DNA of 64,000 nt from assembly GCF_023700005.1 (NCBI RefSeq), contig NZ_JAMLJK010000001.1, positions 682,001-746,000 on the forward strand. The letters are read 5' to 3'. The position numbers and the translations under genes are program-made. This document shows positions 48,101 through 57,711 of this stretch, piece after piece (position 1 is the first letter of the stretch; every line of letters begins with the position of its first letter). Below the pieces are notes generated by a model. It searched no databases and was not told the origin of the DNA. It saw only the letters and a program-made list of their open reading frames with translations. The DNA is from Larsenimonas rhizosphaerae. Lineage in GTDB: Bacteria > Pseudomonadota > Gammaproteobacteria > Pseudomonadales > Halomonadaceae.

Positions 48101-48927
48101 TTGAGCTGCCGATCCATCAGGATGCGATGCCTGCAGGGCTGGCGGAGCTGTCATCGGCTGACGGGGCGCGGGAAGGCGACAGGCCACTGGTCCTGATCGT
48201 GGAGGATGACCCGGATACCGCCTGGCTTATCAAGCAGCTGGTCGAGAAGTGGGGGTTCCACGCAGAAACGGCCTACAGTGGTCAGTCGGCGCTGGACCGC
48301 CTGCGCCAGCAGCGCTTTGATGCCATGACGCTGGATATGATCCTGCCGGATTTCAGTGGCAAGGAAGTCATGCGCCAGTTGCGTGAGATGGATCCTGAGT
48401 GTGATATGCCGGTCATCGTGATTTCGGCGCATCAGTCCAACGGTGAATTGAAGCTTGCCAGTGGCGTTGAAGCGCGGGGCTGGTTAAGCAAGCCCATTGA
48501 CCAGGACATGCTGTTGGACGTGCTGCGAGGCGTAATCACGCCAGGTCAGGCCATGGGCCGCATTCTGCATGTCGAGGATGACAGTGACCTGCACCAGGTC
48601 ATTTCAGCCATGTGCCGCGACATCGCAGTACTGGATGTGGCGCAGACCCTGCAGGAGGCACGTCAAAGGCTTGGCAGCATTACATATGATCTTGTTCTTC
48701 TGGATCTGGGGTTGCCGGATGGTTCCGGCTGGGAGTTGATGTCGATGATCAATTCCCTGGAAAAACCACCGCCGGTGGTGGTGCTTTCCGGCAATGAAAT
48801 AACCGCGGAGCAGCGTTCGATAGTGCAGGGGGCGCTGGCGAAGTCGCGTATCTCCAATAAAGCCTTTGTGCAGACGCTACAACAGATCCTTGATGGTCGG
48901 TCTATTCAAAAAGGAAGCCTACAGTGA
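45142..48927 (+). CDS. Hybrid sensor histidine kinase (sensor-GAF-PAS-PAS-HisKA-HATPase-REC-REC)
   Basis: Large membrane kinase of 1261 residues. Helices at about 13-33 and 296-316 (IIGLLLTEFGLLLLIFSYG) flank a periplasmic sensor domain. A GAF domain (about 342-490), two PAS domains (about 505-620 and 630-755), HisKA with SHELRTPLTSISGSLGL (His about 778), the ATPase domain (N box about 891, GGTGLGLAIT about 954) and two receivers follow. The receivers have acceptor Asp at about 1065 (LDMILPDFSG) and 1188 (LLDLGLPDGSG). The second receiver lacks an obvious switch Lys (AKSRISNKAF). The ligand is unknown. Its stop overlaps the GTG start of a stand-alone receiver gene. It is the first gene of a three-gene phosphorelay operon. 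Confidence 0.9.
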   Translation: MMQMKGIRDLRSPGILAGAGALILAAFFGYMLMASLKHGDEEWFNALNKEGQFQRRAMEQALITMKADLEHQVAVVTADPTLDTLLERLLPLSSTSSTLPEIQAQLAQVMTHYQSLGDIGHLALIGSDGKTLLIERGAPDMALTSRTYIRSNMPDKAPVIDMRLGQQALLMTAVDRLRSSSATSADTPAHGYVALTHSVSALLKDRARELGLGAVLIGPQGTLLNPAATGSRILTQFEDRASQRPGINERVIDLDERTLLAGSLQLADTPGVRLLLWEDITDEARQHERHQWQTAGRWIIGLLLTEFGLLLLIFSYGKATRRQMMHVQQQLERQAQALRALNEISANRRLDTEKRVAHALAIGCNFLQMPNAIVSRINGDEYLVRFQQSRDGALENGMRFSTADTFCCLTLEQDTMLAFNDANNTPYADHPCHRKMLVTAYIGVPLWVGGLRYGTLNFSSGEARSTPFDQVEEEFMLALSRWVGATINAMNEESERNELMTRLARISQHVPGTLYQYREDPDGHVSFPYSSEGIQDIYQVTPEEVRFDAGKVFEIVHPDDLEAIIESITESRLNLSRWNTEFRVTHADGSVHWVRGSSSPQRDMDGGTTWHGFMHDVTEQKQTEEQVQQDRQRLEALIDASTSVAIMAMDLDGRINLFNTGAERILGYSSQEILGQQPQDVFHVPDELEHYRAALEEELGESVSLSSVLLEKPRRGHVDVTEWTCITAKGDEIMVSLSISPICDKEGVPTGYLSLAQDISEQKRIERMKNEFVSTISHELRTPLTSISGSLGLVTGGAFGELPVQLKSMLDIAYSNSNRLNLLINDLLDMDKLVAGKMRFDVVQQPLMPLVEQSLKDNGGYADKFGITLCVGETLDCEVAVDASRFQQIMSNFLSNAIKFSPESGQVTVGVVPCALGVRVEVRDKGPGIPEAFQSSLFEKFTQADSSNTKKKGGTGLGLAITRELIMRMKGRVGFDSIEGQGSTFYFELPIHQDAMPAGLAELSSADGAREGDRPLVLIVEDDPDTAWLIKQLVEKWGFHAETAYSGQSALDRLRQQRFDAMTLDMILPDFSGKEVMRQLREMDPECDMPVIVISAHQSNGELKLASGVEARGWLSKPIDQDMLLDVLRGVITPGQAMGRILHVEDDSDLHQVISAMCRDIAVLDVAQTLQEARQRLGSITYDLVLLDLGLPDGSGWELMSMINSLEKPPPVVVLSGNEITAEQRSIVQGALAKSRISNKAFVQTLQQILDGRSIQKGSLQ

Positions 48928-49316
48928 AACCTCTGGATACTATTTTACACGTCGAAGATGATCCCTCCATCCAGGCTGTTGCACGTGTGGCCCTTGAGAC
49001 GGTAGGGGGATTCAATGTGACAGGCTGTGACGACGGTCAGCATGCGCTGAACGTTCTTGCAACCTTCAGGCCGGACTTGATTCTGATGGACGTCATGATG
49101 CCCAACATGGATGGTCCAACGACCCTGAAGCACCTGCAGCAGGATGAGGCGCTGGCATCCATCCCGGTGGTTTTCATGACGGCCAGGATTCAGCCGGCAG
49201 AAGTGGAGCAGTACCGGGCACTGGGTGCCGTGGATGTGCTCGAAAAGCCCTTTGACCCCATGACGCTGGCAGAGCGGCTGCGGGCAGTATGGGAGAACGT
49301 TCATGGCGACACCTGA
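48924..49316 (+). CDS. Single-domain response regulator
   Basis: Stand-alone receiver of 130 residues without an output domain. It has ILHVEDDPSIQAVARVALE (acidic pair), the acceptor Asp in LILMDVMMPNMDGPTTL, Thr in VVFMTARIQP and the switch Lys in DVLEKPFDPMTLAERL, all intact. It starts with GTG 48924, with AAGGAAG 6 bp upstream and overlap with the kinase stop. Its end overlaps the next gene by 14 bp. It may act as a phosphate shuttle or sink, or bind a partner protein. Confidence 0.9.
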   Translation: MKPLDTILHVEDDPSIQAVARVALETVGGFNVTGCDDGQHALNVLATFRPDLILMDVMMPNMDGPTTLKHLQQDEALASIPVVFMTARIQPAEVEQYRALGAVDVLEKPFDPMTLAERLRAVWENVHGDT

Positions 49317-50940
49317 CGCATCGCTGGTTCAGCAGCAGCTTGCCAACCTCAAGGAAAGCTACAAGCATCGACTGGCCGAGGATCTTGTCGATCTGGAGCG
49401 CTGTACGACAGCGATGCTGGCGGAGCAGGGCAACCGGGAGATGATGGCCTCACTGTGTCAGTCGCTGCACCGTATCGCAGGTTCTGCCGGAACATTCGGC
49501 TGGACAGAGGTGGGTGCGGCCTGTCGAGAGATGGAGCAGCAGACGCAGATCTGGCTGAAGCGTGCTGACGATGTGGCGCCGGAAGCGCTGGAGATGATCC
49601 GGGCGCGGCTTCGGGCGCTGATAGGGCATATGCACAAGGCTGCATCCGACGGCGACACGCCGCCGCGTATCGACTTTGATGCCGGCTCTGAATATACCGA
49701 TGCCGCAGTGACCGTGGTACTGCTGGGGCTTTCCACCCATGAAGGCGAGCACATGGCAGATGCGCTGAAGGGATTCGGCTATGCCATCCGATTTGCTGCA
49801 GAGGCGGGGGACATTCTGTCGATGTCTCCTGCTCCGGATGTACTGGTGGCCGATCAGAATGTGCTGACCATGTCGCTCCGCGCTTATATCAGCCGCGATG
49901 ATGTTCCCACGGCGCTGATTCAGCTCAACCGGCTCGATACCTTCGAGCGACGTTTGCATGCAGTGCGTTGTGGTGCTCAGGGGTACTTTACCTATCCGAT
50001 CGATATCCCGCGGCTGGAGGCGCGCCTGCGCCGTCTGGCCACACGCCATACCCAGGACCCGTATCGTGTGGTCATTGTTGATGATGACGTCGAGCTGTCC
50101 GAGCATTTTCGACTGGTGCTGCAGGCCGCGGGTATCGACAGTCGGGTCGTGAACACGCCCTCCATGGTCGTGGCTGCCCTGCATGATCATATGCCGGATA
50201 TTCTCATCGTCGATATCAACATGCCAGGCTGCAGTGGACCGGAGCTGGCGCAGGTGCTGAGGCTGGATGACGACTGGCTGAAGGTACCGATCATCTATCT
50301 TTCGGCAGAAACCGATCAGGATCGGCGAACGGTGGCGCTGCGGCAGGCCGGTGATGACTTCCTGGCCAAGCCCATCAGCGATCTGGATCTGATCAATGCG
50401 GTCAAGGTGCGCTCTCAGCGTTCCCGACAGCTCAGCGAGGCGCTGGAGCGTGACGGGCTGACCGGACTCATGAAGCATGCGGCGCTCAAGGAACAGCTGG
50501 ATATTGAGGTGTCACGTGCACAGCGCAGTGGTGAGCCCGCCAGTGTGGTCATGATCGACATCGATCACTTCAAGTCGGTCAATGACACTTATGGGCATGC
50601 CACCGGGGATTATGTCATTCGGCTGCTGGCCAATTTGCTGCGGCGGCGGTTGCGCAAGGTCGATACGGTCGGCCGTTATGGCGGTGAGGAGTTTGTGGCG
50701 ATTCTGCCGAACTGTGATGCGGAAAATGCTGCGCGTATCTTCAATGAGATACGGATGAATTTCAGTCAGCTTGACTGTGTTTCGGGGGAGCAAAGCTTTC
50801 GCGTATCGTTCAGTGCCGGCATTGCCACAACCGCCAGTAGCGGAGAGGGCAGTGTGCTGCTTGAGATCGCCGATCAGGCCATGTATCAGGCCAAGACCGG
50901 CGGACGTAACAAGGTGTGCGTCAGTGAACCGACGGATTAA
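49303..50940 (+). CDS. Hpt-REC-REC-GGDEF diguanylate cyclase response regulator
   Basis: Output protein of 545 residues. The N-terminal Hpt domain has the phospho-His at 56 in [14 protein letters not shown] first receiver-like region (about 140-250) is degenerate: no acidic pair, and Tyr in FTYPID where Lys is expected. The second receiver (about 252-370) is intact, with [27 protein letters not shown] and FLAKPIS. The GGDEF domain (about 380-540) has the active GGEEF and an RKVD inhibitory site five residues upstream. The predicted flow is kinase to receiver to Hpt to REC2 to c-di-GMP synthesis. The stop overlaps the convergent der gene. Confidence 0.9.
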   Translation: MATPDASLVQQQLANLKESYKHRLAEDLVDLERCTTAMLAEQGNREMMASLCQSLHRIAGSAGTFGWTEVGAACREMEQQTQIWLKRADDVAPEALEMIRARLRALIGHMHKAASDGDTPPRIDFDAGSEYTDAAVTVVLLGLSTHEGEHMADALKGFGYAIRFAAEAGDILSMSPAPDVLVADQNVLTMSLRAYISRDDVPTALIQLNRLDTFERRLHAVRCGAQGYFTYPIDIPRLEARLRRLATRHTQDPYRVVIVDDDVELSEHFRLVLQAAGIDSRVVNTPSMVVAALHDHMPDILIVDINMPGCSGPELAQVLRLDDDWLKVPIIYLSAETDQDRRTVALRQAGDDFLAKPISDLDLINAVKVRSQRSRQLSEALERDGLTGLMKHAALKEQLDIEVSRAQRSGEPASVVMIDIDHFKSVNDTYGHATGDYVIRLLANLLRRRLRKVDTVGRYGGEEFVAILPNCDAENAARIFNEIRMNFSQLDCVSGEQSFRVSFSAGIATTASSGEGSVLLEIADQAMYQAKTGGRNKVCVSEPTD

Positions 50941-52346
50941 CGGCGGTTGCGGCGTGCTTCACGAGTCTTGGCCAGTTCACGTGACTTGGCCTTTTCTCGA
51001 TCACTGTCATTCTTCTGGTGATCGTACGGGTTGTCATTCGTGCGAAATTCAAACCGGATCGGTGTGCCGCGAACCTTGAGGACCTTACGGAAGGTATTGA
51101 TCAAAAACCGTTTGTAGGCATCGGGCAGAGCATCAACCTGGTTGCCGTGTACCACGATGATCGGCGGGTTCGTACCGCCCTGGTGCGCCATGCGTGGCTT
51201 GATTCGCCGACCACGAACCAGTGGCGGCTGATGCTCGGTAATCGCATCCTGCAGCAGGGTGGTCAGACGATTGGTTGACCATCGCGATGTGGCGCTTTTG
51301 AAGGCACTATTGACCGAGGTATACAGGTCGCCCACACCTGTGCCATGGAGCGCCGAAATGAAGTGCATGTCTGCGTAGTCCGTAAAGCCCAGACGGCGCT
51401 TCAGCTCGGCGCGCATCTTTTCCTTCACGTCACTTTCCAGTCCATCCCACTTGTTGACGGCCAGCACAAGGGCGCGGCCTGACTCGAGAACATAATCCAG
51501 CAGGTGCATGTCCTGCTCGACCAGCCCGGTACGCGCATCCAGTACCACTATTGCCACGTGGCACTGCTTGATGGCATCAAGCGTTTTGATGATGGAAAAC
51601 TTTTCGGCGGCTTCGCTGACATTCTTGCGCCTGCGGATACCGGCCGTATCCACCAGGACATAAGGCTTGCCGCGACGCTCGAAGGGGATTTCGATGGCAT
51701 CGCGCGTTGTGCCTGCCTGGTCATAGACTACCACCCGTTCCTCGCCCAGCATCCGATTGACCAGGGTCGACTTGCCAACATTAGGCCGGCCGACAATGCC
51801 GATACGAATTCCCTGATCGACATTGAGCTCCGGGTGCAGGCTTTCGTCATCAAGCTCTGGGTAGGGCTCAAGCACATGCTCGATCAGCTGAGTGACGTTA
51901 CGGCCATGTTCGGCGGCAATGGCTACCGGGTCGCCCAGACCCATGGTCCAGAATTCGGCCGTGGCAATTTCTTCCTGCGTGCCATCACTCTTGTTGACGA
52001 CAAGCCATGTTTTTTTCTGGTTCATGCGCAGGTGGTTGGCAATGGCCTCATCTGCCGGTGTAAGGCCGGCCCGGGCATCCACCATGAAAAAGACGATATC
52101 AGCCTCATCAATGGCCAGCAGGGACTGTTCGGCCATGGCAGCATCGATACCCTGCTCGTTGCCGCTGATCCCGCCGGTATCAATGACGGTAAACGGCTTG
52201 TTGCCCAGCTTGCCGTTACCATAGTGTCGGTCGCGGGTCAGCCCGGCATAATCGGCCACAATGGCATCCCGCGAACGGGTCAGGCGGTTGAACAGGGTAG
52301 ATTTGCCGACGTTGGGGCGGCCAACTAGAGCGATGACAGGATTCAT
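50937..52346 (-). CDS. der: Ribosome biogenesis GTPase Der (EngA)
   Basis: Tandem-GTPase of about 469 residues needed for 50S assembly. G1 motifs appear twice: [18 protein letters not shown] (about 6) and [18 protein letters not shown] (about 180). DTGG/DTAG and NKSD/NKWD follow in each half, then a KH-like C-domain with a basic tail ([20 protein letters not shown]). ATG 52346 has GAGG upstream; an in-frame extension to 52463 has no support. It is the last gene of the long minus-strand run, convergent with the GGDEF gene. Confidence 0.96.
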   Translation of the reverse strand: MNPVIALVGRPNVGKSTLFNRLTRSRDAIVADYAGLTRDRHYGNGKLGNKPFTVIDTGGISGNEQGIDAAMAEQSLLAIDEADIVFFMVDARAGLTPADEAIANHLRMNQKKTWLVVNKSDGTQEEIATAEFWTMGLGDPVAIAAEHGRNVTQLIEHVLEPYPELDDESLHPELNVDQGIRIGIVGRPNVGKSTLVNRMLGEERVVVYDQAGTTRDAIEIPFERRGKPYVLVDTAGIRRRKNVSEAAEKFSIIKTLDAIKQCHVAIVVLDARTGLVEQDMHLLDYVLESGRALVLAVNKWDGLESDVKEKMRAELKRRLGFTDYADMHFISALHGTGVGDLYTSVNSAFKSATSRWSTNRLTTLLQDAITEHQPPLVRGRRIKPRMAHQGGTNPPIIVVHGNQVDALPDAYKRFLINTFRKVLKVRGTPIRFEFRTNDNPYDHQKNDSDREKAKSRELAKTREARRNRR

Positions 52347-52456
52347 GGGGCCTCGACGGGACGCTGGCGTGACTGACTTGAAAGCATGAAGGATATGGCA
52401 CAACTGGATAATATGGCGGCATGATACCGCAAATCCGGGCCAAGAGGGAAAGGCTC

Positions 52457-52482
52457 CGGCCATCCTGATATCAGAATGGCCG
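52457..52482. other. Near-perfect palindrome between bamB and der
   Basis: CGGCCAT followed by CTGATATCAG and ATGGCCG forms a 26-bp palindrome with a single mismatched pair, 12 bp past the bamB stop. It could fold as an RNA hairpin that weakens read-through into der, or serve as a protein site. There is no U-run. Confidence 0.45.
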
Positions 52483-52493
52483 AAGTTGCCTGA

Positions 52494-53642
52494 TTACTGG
52501 CGCGCCTTGAGCGTATAGGCGACCAGGGTGCCATCATTGTTCAGGGCATAGAGATGCTGCCCGTCACTGAGAAGGCCGACGCTGATACCGTCTCCGCCGA
52601 TGTTGTCACGGCCGATCAGTTCGCCGCTGCGGGCGTCCAGCACATGAACATATCCCTTGTAATCGCCTACTGCGAGCTTGCCATCGATCAGGGCCGGTGC
52701 GCTGAGCTTGCGGCCCTGCAGATCGTCCGTCTGCCAGATGACCTGCCCGGACTTGGCGTCCAGCGCGAGGATGTCGCTCTTGTCATTGATCGTGAAGAGG
52801 TAGTCACCGGCCAGCAAGGGCGTCGTGTAGCTGGACTCGTCACGTTGCCAGATCGGTTGCCCGTTCCGGGCATTCAGGGCGACGATCCTGCCGTTGTAGC
52901 TGGTGACAAACAGACGACCATCCTTGGTGAGAAGCGGCTGGCCGTTGATATCCACCAGCTGATCGACATCGGTACGGCCCCTGGGAACGGCAATCTGCTG
53001 GCTCCAGAGTGGCGCGCCGCTGCGGTTGTCAAAGGCGGTCAGGCGACCATTCGAAAACCCGGCGAAGGTCACCGGCTCGATCGTACGGGGCGTACCCGTG
53101 CCCCGAAGCGTCAGTGCCGGCTGCGAGGCGGTATACAGCCATTTCTGTTCACCGGAAAACCGATCCAGAGCCGTCAGCGTGCCATCGATGCCCTGTGTGA
53201 CGACAAGGCCGCTGTTGAGCTGCGGAGGGGCAAGCACTTCACTGGCAACGTTGCTTTTCCATGCAATATCACCATTGGTGGCGTCCACCGAGAGGATATG
53301 GCCGTCCCGGGTACCGAAGTACAGCCTGCCCGAATCCAGAGTCAGGCCACTGGAAATGTGATAATCCAGGTCCGTTTCCCACCGCACTTCACCAGAGGCC
53401 GTGTCGATGGCTTCAAGGTGGCCTTCGGCGCTGCCGGCATAGATCATGCCGCCGCCCAGGGCCGGTGAGATCGGGTAGCGCGCGCGGCCCAGGCTACCGA
53501 CCCCTTCTGCCCATACCGTGTTCAATGACACGCTGGTGCTGATGTCCTTAAGCGGTGTCGGCGGGTTTTCGGGCGGGTTACCGGCACAGCCGGCGAGCAG
53601 GGCAACCAGCGCCGCCGGCGCAATCAGGCGAGTCAGGCTCAT
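52494..53642 (-). CDS. bamB: Outer-membrane protein assembly factor BamB
   Basis: Lipoprotein of 382 residues in the BAM complex that inserts beta-barrel proteins. The signal peptide has lipobox LLAGC (about 15-19). The rest is an eight-bladed propeller of PQQ-like repeats, seen as recurring GxxxALDxxxGxxxW units such as AIDTASGEVRWETDL, SVDATNGDIAWKSN, ALNARNGQPIWQRD and ALDAKSGQVIWQTD. It overlaps yfgM by ATGA and precedes der, the classic order. Confidence 0.95.
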   Translation of the reverse strand: MSLTRLIAPAALVALLAGCAGNPPENPPTPLKDISTSVSLNTVWAEGVGSLGRARYPISPALGGGMIYAGSAEGHLEAIDTASGEVRWETDLDYHISSGLTLDSGRLYFGTRDGHILSVDATNGDIAWKSNVASEVLAPPQLNSGLVVTQGIDGTLTALDRFSGEQKWLYTASQPALTLRGTGTPRTIEPVTFAGFSNGRLTAFDNRSGAPLWSQQIAVPRGRTDVDQLVDINGQPLLTKDGRLFVTSYNGRIVALNARNGQPIWQRDESSYTTPLLAGDYLFTINDKSDILALDAKSGQVIWQTDDLQGRKLSAPALIDGKLAVGDYKGYVHVLDARSGELIGRDNIGGDGISVGLLSDGQHLYALNNDGTLVAYTLKARQ

Positions 53643-54295
53643 GGGGCCTCCTTGGGCGCAAGGTCATCGATTTTCAGTTGGAGTCCGAAGATGGGCTGGT
53701 CACTGTCGGTGGCGGCCTTCTGGGCCTGCTGATAGGCAGAAAGCGCCTTGTCGGCGTCCCCTTGAGCCTTCCAGATGTCGCCGCGAAGTGCCAGCACCTG
53801 TGCATTCAGACTGTCTATAGTGACGTTCTCAAGCGTTGACATGGCCTTGTCGGGTGTCTGTGCAGCCAACTGCAGGCGTGCCAGATTCAGCCGCGCTACC
53901 TGCGTGACGTAGTTGTCATCACTGTTTGAGACTACATCGGCGAGAATGCTGCGGGCACTGTCAAGTTCGCCATCATCCACGGCCAGCCGGGCCTGAATCA
54001 GTCGCGCCAGCTCGGCATAGAGTGATCCGTCATCCTTTTGCAGGATCTGGTCAATCAGCGTGTTGGCTTCACCACGCGCCTGTTCATTGGTGGACTGACC
54101 GACCACCTGAATCAGTTGCTGATAACGGGCTGAAGCGGCCGCAGCCTGGCTTTCCTGATGGCTCTGCCAGTATTTCCAGCCGAATACGGCAATGCCGGCC
54201 AGCAGTGCACCCACCACGATCGAGCTGCCGGAGGATTTCCACCAGCGCTTGAACGCGTCGATTTGTTCACTGTCATCTCGTACTTCATCAACCAC
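53639..54295 (-). CDS. yfgM: YfgM-like periplasmic TPR protein
   Basis: Single-pass inner-membrane protein of 218 residues. A short cytoplasmic N-terminus is followed by a helix at about 24-43 (SIVVGALLAGIAVFGWKYW) and TPR-like helices (YAELARLIQARLAVDDGEL, ARLNLARLQLAAQTPDKAM, GDIWKAQGDADKALSAYQQA). In E. coli YfgM binds SecYEG and PpiD and helps hand over envelope proteins. It lies between hisS and bamB, with ATGA overlap to bamB. Confidence 0.92.
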   Translation of the reverse strand: MVDEVRDDSEQIDAFKRWWKSSGSSIVVGALLAGIAVFGWKYWQSHQESQAAAASARYQQLIQVVGQSTNEQARGEANTLIDQILQKDDGSLYAELARLIQARLAVDDGELDSARSILADVVSNSDDNYVTQVARLNLARLQLAAQTPDKAMSTLENVTIDSLNAQVLALRGDIWKAQGDADKALSAYQQAQKAATDSDQPIFGLQLKIDDLAPKEAP

Positions 54296-54317
54296 AGGGG
54301 GCTCCTTGTCCGGGCTG

Positions 54318-55610
54318 TCAGTGCTCGGTAGCGGCCGGGAACCGTTCGGTGAGCAATGCCACCAGTGACGGTTGATCCAGCGTGGTCTGGTCGGTGTCGT
54401 CGCGCAGGTATTTAACGCTTACGGTATGTTCGGACAGCTCGTCTTCGCCAAGAATGAGGGCCAGCGATGCACCGCTGCGGTCGGCCTTCTTCATTCGGCT
54501 CTTGAAACTGCCGCCTCCGCAATGCACCTGTACTCTCAGACCGGGCAGGGCATCACGCAATGTCTCACCCAGCAGCAGTGCCTGCGACTGGCCGTGATCG
54601 CTCATGGCCATCAAATAGACATCCACGTTGTGATGCAACTCAGGTGGTACGAGTCCCAGCGTATCAAGCAGAAGCACCAGACGTTCGATGCCCATGGCAA
54701 AGCCCACGGCCCTGGTGGGCTTTCCACCAAGCTGTTCGACAAGGCCGTCATACCGCCCGCCGGCACAGACGGTACCCTGACTGCCCAGCGCTGTCGTGGT
54801 CCACTCGAATACGGTGCGATTGTAGTAATCCAGCCCACGCACCAGGCGCGGGTTGATAACGTAGGCAATACCAGCGGCATCAAGCAGGCGTTTCAGTGAT
54901 TCAAAATGGTCCTGCGACTCACGGTCAAGGTGCTCCAGCAGCTGAGGAGCGCCTTCGATCAGGTCCTGCATGGCCGGGTTCTTGCTGTCCAGAATCCTCA
55001 GTGGATTGGAGGTCAGGCGCCGCCGGGAATCTTCGTCGAGCTGGTCTTCATGAGCGGTAAAATAATCCACCAGCAGTGAACGATAGGCACTGCGCGCTTC
55101 GTTGGAGCCCAGCGAGTTCAGTTCAAGCGTTACGTGCTCATTCAGCCCCAGCTGTTTCCATAGCCGTGCTGTCAGAAGAATGGCTTCAGCATCGATATCG
55201 GGACCATCCAGACCGAAGATTTCGACACCGACCTGATGGAACTGGCGATACCGGCCCTTTTGGGGACGTTCATAACGAAACATCGGACCGGTGTACCACA
55301 GGCGCTGGGTCTGGTTGTGCAGCATCCCGTTTTCAATGGCTGCTCGCACTACGGCAGCGGTGCCTTCCGGACGCAGCGTCAGGCTGTCTCCGCTGCGATC
55401 ATCGAAGGTATACATTTCCTTTTCGACGATGTCGGTCACTTCGCCGATGGAGCGTTTGAACAGCGACGTCTGTTCAAGAACAGGGGTGCGTATTTCCTGA
55501 TAGCCGTAGCGGCTCATCAATGCCTGGATATGTCCTTCAAAATACTGCCAGAGCGGGGACTGCTCCGGCAGAAGGTCATTCATGCCACGAATGGCTTGTA
55601 CCTTGCTCAA
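54318..55610 (-). CDS. hisS: Histidyl-tRNA synthetase
   Basis: Class II synthetase of 430 residues. It begins [21 protein letters not shown]. Motif 2 is [16 protein letters not shown] with [20 protein letters not shown]. The histidine-binding loops are [15 protein letters not shown] and [13 protein letters not shown]. The anticodon-binding domain follows at the C-terminus. It is in the conserved ispG-hisS-yfgM-bamB-der run. Confidence 0.96.
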   Translation of the reverse strand: MSKVQAIRGMNDLLPEQSPLWQYFEGHIQALMSRYGYQEIRTPVLEQTSLFKRSIGEVTDIVEKEMYTFDDRSGDSLTLRPEGTAAVVRAAIENGMLHNQTQRLWYTGPMFRYERPQKGRYRQFHQVGVEIFGLDGPDIDAEAILLTARLWKQLGLNEHVTLELNSLGSNEARSAYRSLLVDYFTAHEDQLDEDSRRRLTSNPLRILDSKNPAMQDLIEGAPQLLEHLDRESQDHFESLKRLLDAAGIAYVINPRLVRGLDYYNRTVFEWTTTALGSQGTVCAGGRYDGLVEQLGGKPTRAVGFAMGIERLVLLLDTLGLVPPELHHNVDVYLMAMSDHGQSQALLLGETLRDALPGLRVQVHCGGGSFKSRMKKADRSGASLALILGEDELSEHTVSVKYLRDDTDQTTLDQPSLVALLTERFPAATEH

Positions 55611-55656
55611 AATCTACTCCTGAACCAGATCCGGCCGGTGGCGGGCCGGTTGAAGA

Positions 55657-56775
55657 TTATTGTCCGTCGCTGGTGATCAGCCGGGCCATGTCGGCTTCCT
55701 TGGCAGCGGCCTTGTCACGAATCAGCTTTTCCAGGTCATCGACCAGATGGTCGTTGCGCAGTTTACTGGCTGGCTTGCCATCGATATAGACCAGGTTGTT
55801 CGGGCTGCCACCGGTCAGGCCCAGATCTACTTCCTTGGCTTCGCCCGGGCCATTCACCACGCAGCCAATCACGGCCACATTAATGGGGGTCATGACATCT
55901 TCCAGACGCTCTTCAAGGGCATTCATGGTGCTGATGACATCGAAATTCTGCCGCGAGCAGCTGGGGCATGCAATAAAGTTGATTCCCCGACTTCTGAGCT
56001 TGAGGCTTTTCAGAATATCGAAGCCTACCTTGATTTCCTCTACCGGGTCAGCCGCCAGTGAAACGCGGAGGGTGTCGCCGATGCCGTCCATCAGCAGCAT
56101 GCCAAGGCCTACCGAGGATTTGACGGTGCCCGAACGCAGGCCACCGGCTTCGGTGATGCCCAAGTGCAGGGGCTGCTCGATCTGATCGGCGATCAGGCGA
56201 TAGGCCTCTACTGCCATGAAGACATCGCTGGCTTTCAGTGACACCTTGAAGTCCTGAAAATCCAGGCGATCAAGGTAGTCGATGTGACGCATCGCGGATT
56301 CGACCAGGGCGGCCGGAGTTGGTTCGCCATATTTTTTCTGCAGGTCCTTTTCCAGAGAGCCTGCATTCACGCCGATCCGGATGGAAATGCCATTGGCTCG
56401 GGCCGCTTCCACTACTGCCTTGACACGATCCTCGCGCCCGATGTTACCCGGGTTGATTCGCAGGCAGTCTGCACCCAGCTCGGCGACGCGCAGGGCAATA
56501 CGGTAATCGAAGTGGATATCGGTCACCAGCGGTACGCTGACCCGCTTCTTGATCCTGCCGAACGCTTCGGCGCAGTCCATGTCGGGGACGCTGACCCGAA
56601 CGATATCGGCGCCGGCGGCGGCGATGCGTTCGATCTGATCGACGGTGGCATCCACGTCGAGGGTATTGGTATTGGTCATGCTCTGAACCGAAATCGGGGC
56701 GTCGCCGCCGACCGGAACGGAACCGACATGAATTTTCCGCGATACCCGGCGAATGATCGGTGTTTGGTTATTCAT
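55657..56775 (-). CDS. ispG: 4-hydroxy-3-methylbut-2-enyl diphosphate synthase
   Basis: [4Fe-4S] enzyme of 372 residues in the MEP isoprenoid pathway. The TIM-barrel region begins [20 protein letters not shown]. The cluster ligands are in [14 protein letters not shown] and [20 protein letters not shown]. Its iron-sulfur cluster depends on the isc/suf machinery. Start ATG 56775, 6 bp after the rodZ stop on the minus strand. Confidence 0.96.
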   Translation of the reverse strand: MNNQTPIIRRVSRKIHVGSVPVGGDAPISVQSMTNTNTLDVDATVDQIERIAAAGADIVRVSVPDMDCAEAFGRIKKRVSVPLVTDIHFDYRIALRVAELGADCLRINPGNIGREDRVKAVVEAARANGISIRIGVNAGSLEKDLQKKYGEPTPAALVESAMRHIDYLDRLDFQDFKVSLKASDVFMAVEAYRLIADQIEQPLHLGITEAGGLRSGTVKSSVGLGMLLMDGIGDTLRVSLAADPVEEIKVGFDILKSLKLRSRGINFIACPSCSRQNFDVISTMNALEERLEDVMTPINVAVIGCVVNGPGEAKEVDLGLTGGSPNNLVYIDGKPASKLRNDHLVDDLEKLIRDKAAAKEADMARLITSDGQ

Positions 56776-56781
56776 GGTCTT

Positions 56782-57711
56782 CTACTGATTCAGAGTGAAT
56801 TTGGCGACATTGTTGCTGCGTGTATGGGGGGCAAGGTTAACCTGCTCGCCGTTTAGACGCAGAGTAACATGACTGGCGTTGCCAATGGTTAACCTGAATG
56901 GAGGTGTGCCTTCGGCCTGTGCTGTCGTCCCGGCAGTCTGAAGGCCACTGATGACGTTTTTACCACTGCTGTCTGTAATGCGAACCCAGGAATCCTGAGC
57001 AAAGGACATGGCCAGGGTCGGTACGGCCGTGTCAGCGTCGGTCGCGACTGGGGCTGATGAGGTATCAGGCGTTGCGCTGTCAGCCACTTCCGGCGTGGAT
57101 GGAGCAGTCTCCTCGGTCGCCGGGGTCGCCGGTTCAGTGGTTGGCGCGGTGTCCTGCTGTTCCGGGGTAGGGGACACCTGTGCCGTCGTATCCGGTATCT
57201 CGATTGGCGTGGGTATCTGAGTGATCGATTCAGAGGCAGGCAGGGCCGTTGTGTCGACGCCATCGTCCGTAACGTCCGGGGTATTGTCGCGGCTTTGCCA
57301 CCATACCAGGGTCAGCCCTGCCAGTACTGCAATGACGAGCAGGGTGAACAGGCGGAAGACGATGCGGCCCAGCCGCCCCGGCCGGCCACTTCGCGGCTTG
57401 ATGGTCTGGATGGGGGCAGCGCGAGGGGTGCTGGCATCCTCACGTCCAAACTGACGGTCATGCGCATCCACAATGATGGCTTCGTCCATATGGAGCAGAC
57501 GGGCGTAAGAGCGCAGGTAGCCGCGGCGATAGGCTGCTATCTGAACCTTGTCGAACTGATTACGTTCAAAATCGTCCACGAGCGACGGCTTCAGGTTCAG
57601 CTTTCGCGCCACGGTGTCGACGCTTAACCCCTGACGTTCGCGCTCTGCCTTCAGCAGTGTGCCCGGCATGTGAAGGGTGTCCTGGATCGGGGTGTCGTGG
57701 CGCTCAGTCAT
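56782..57711 (-). CDS. rodZ: Cytoskeleton protein RodZ
   Basis: Cell-shape protein of 309 residues that links MreB to the wall-synthesis machinery. It has an N-terminal helix-turn-helix domain (TLLKAERERQGLSVDTVARK to about 85) and one transmembrane helix at about 116-137. A Pro/Thr/Ala-rich linker and a C-terminal periplasmic beta domain (about 225-309, SFAQDSWVRITDSSGKNVIS) follow. Start 57711 forms an ATGA overlap with pilF. Confidence 0.93.
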   Translation of the reverse strand: MTERHDTPIQDTLHMPGTLLKAERERQGLSVDTVARKLNLKPSLVDDFERNQFDKVQIAAYRRGYLRSYARLLHMDEAIIVDAHDRQFGREDASTPRAAPIQTIKPRSGRPGRLGRIVFRLFTLLVIAVLAGLTLVWWQSRDNTPDVTDDGVDTTALPASESITQIPTPIEIPDTTAQVSPTPEQQDTAPTTEPATPATEETAPSTPEVADSATPDTSSAPVATDADTAVPTLAMSFAQDSWVRITDSSGKNVISGLQTAGTTAQAEGTPPFRLTIGNASHVTLRLNGEQVNLAPHTRSNNVAKFTLNQ

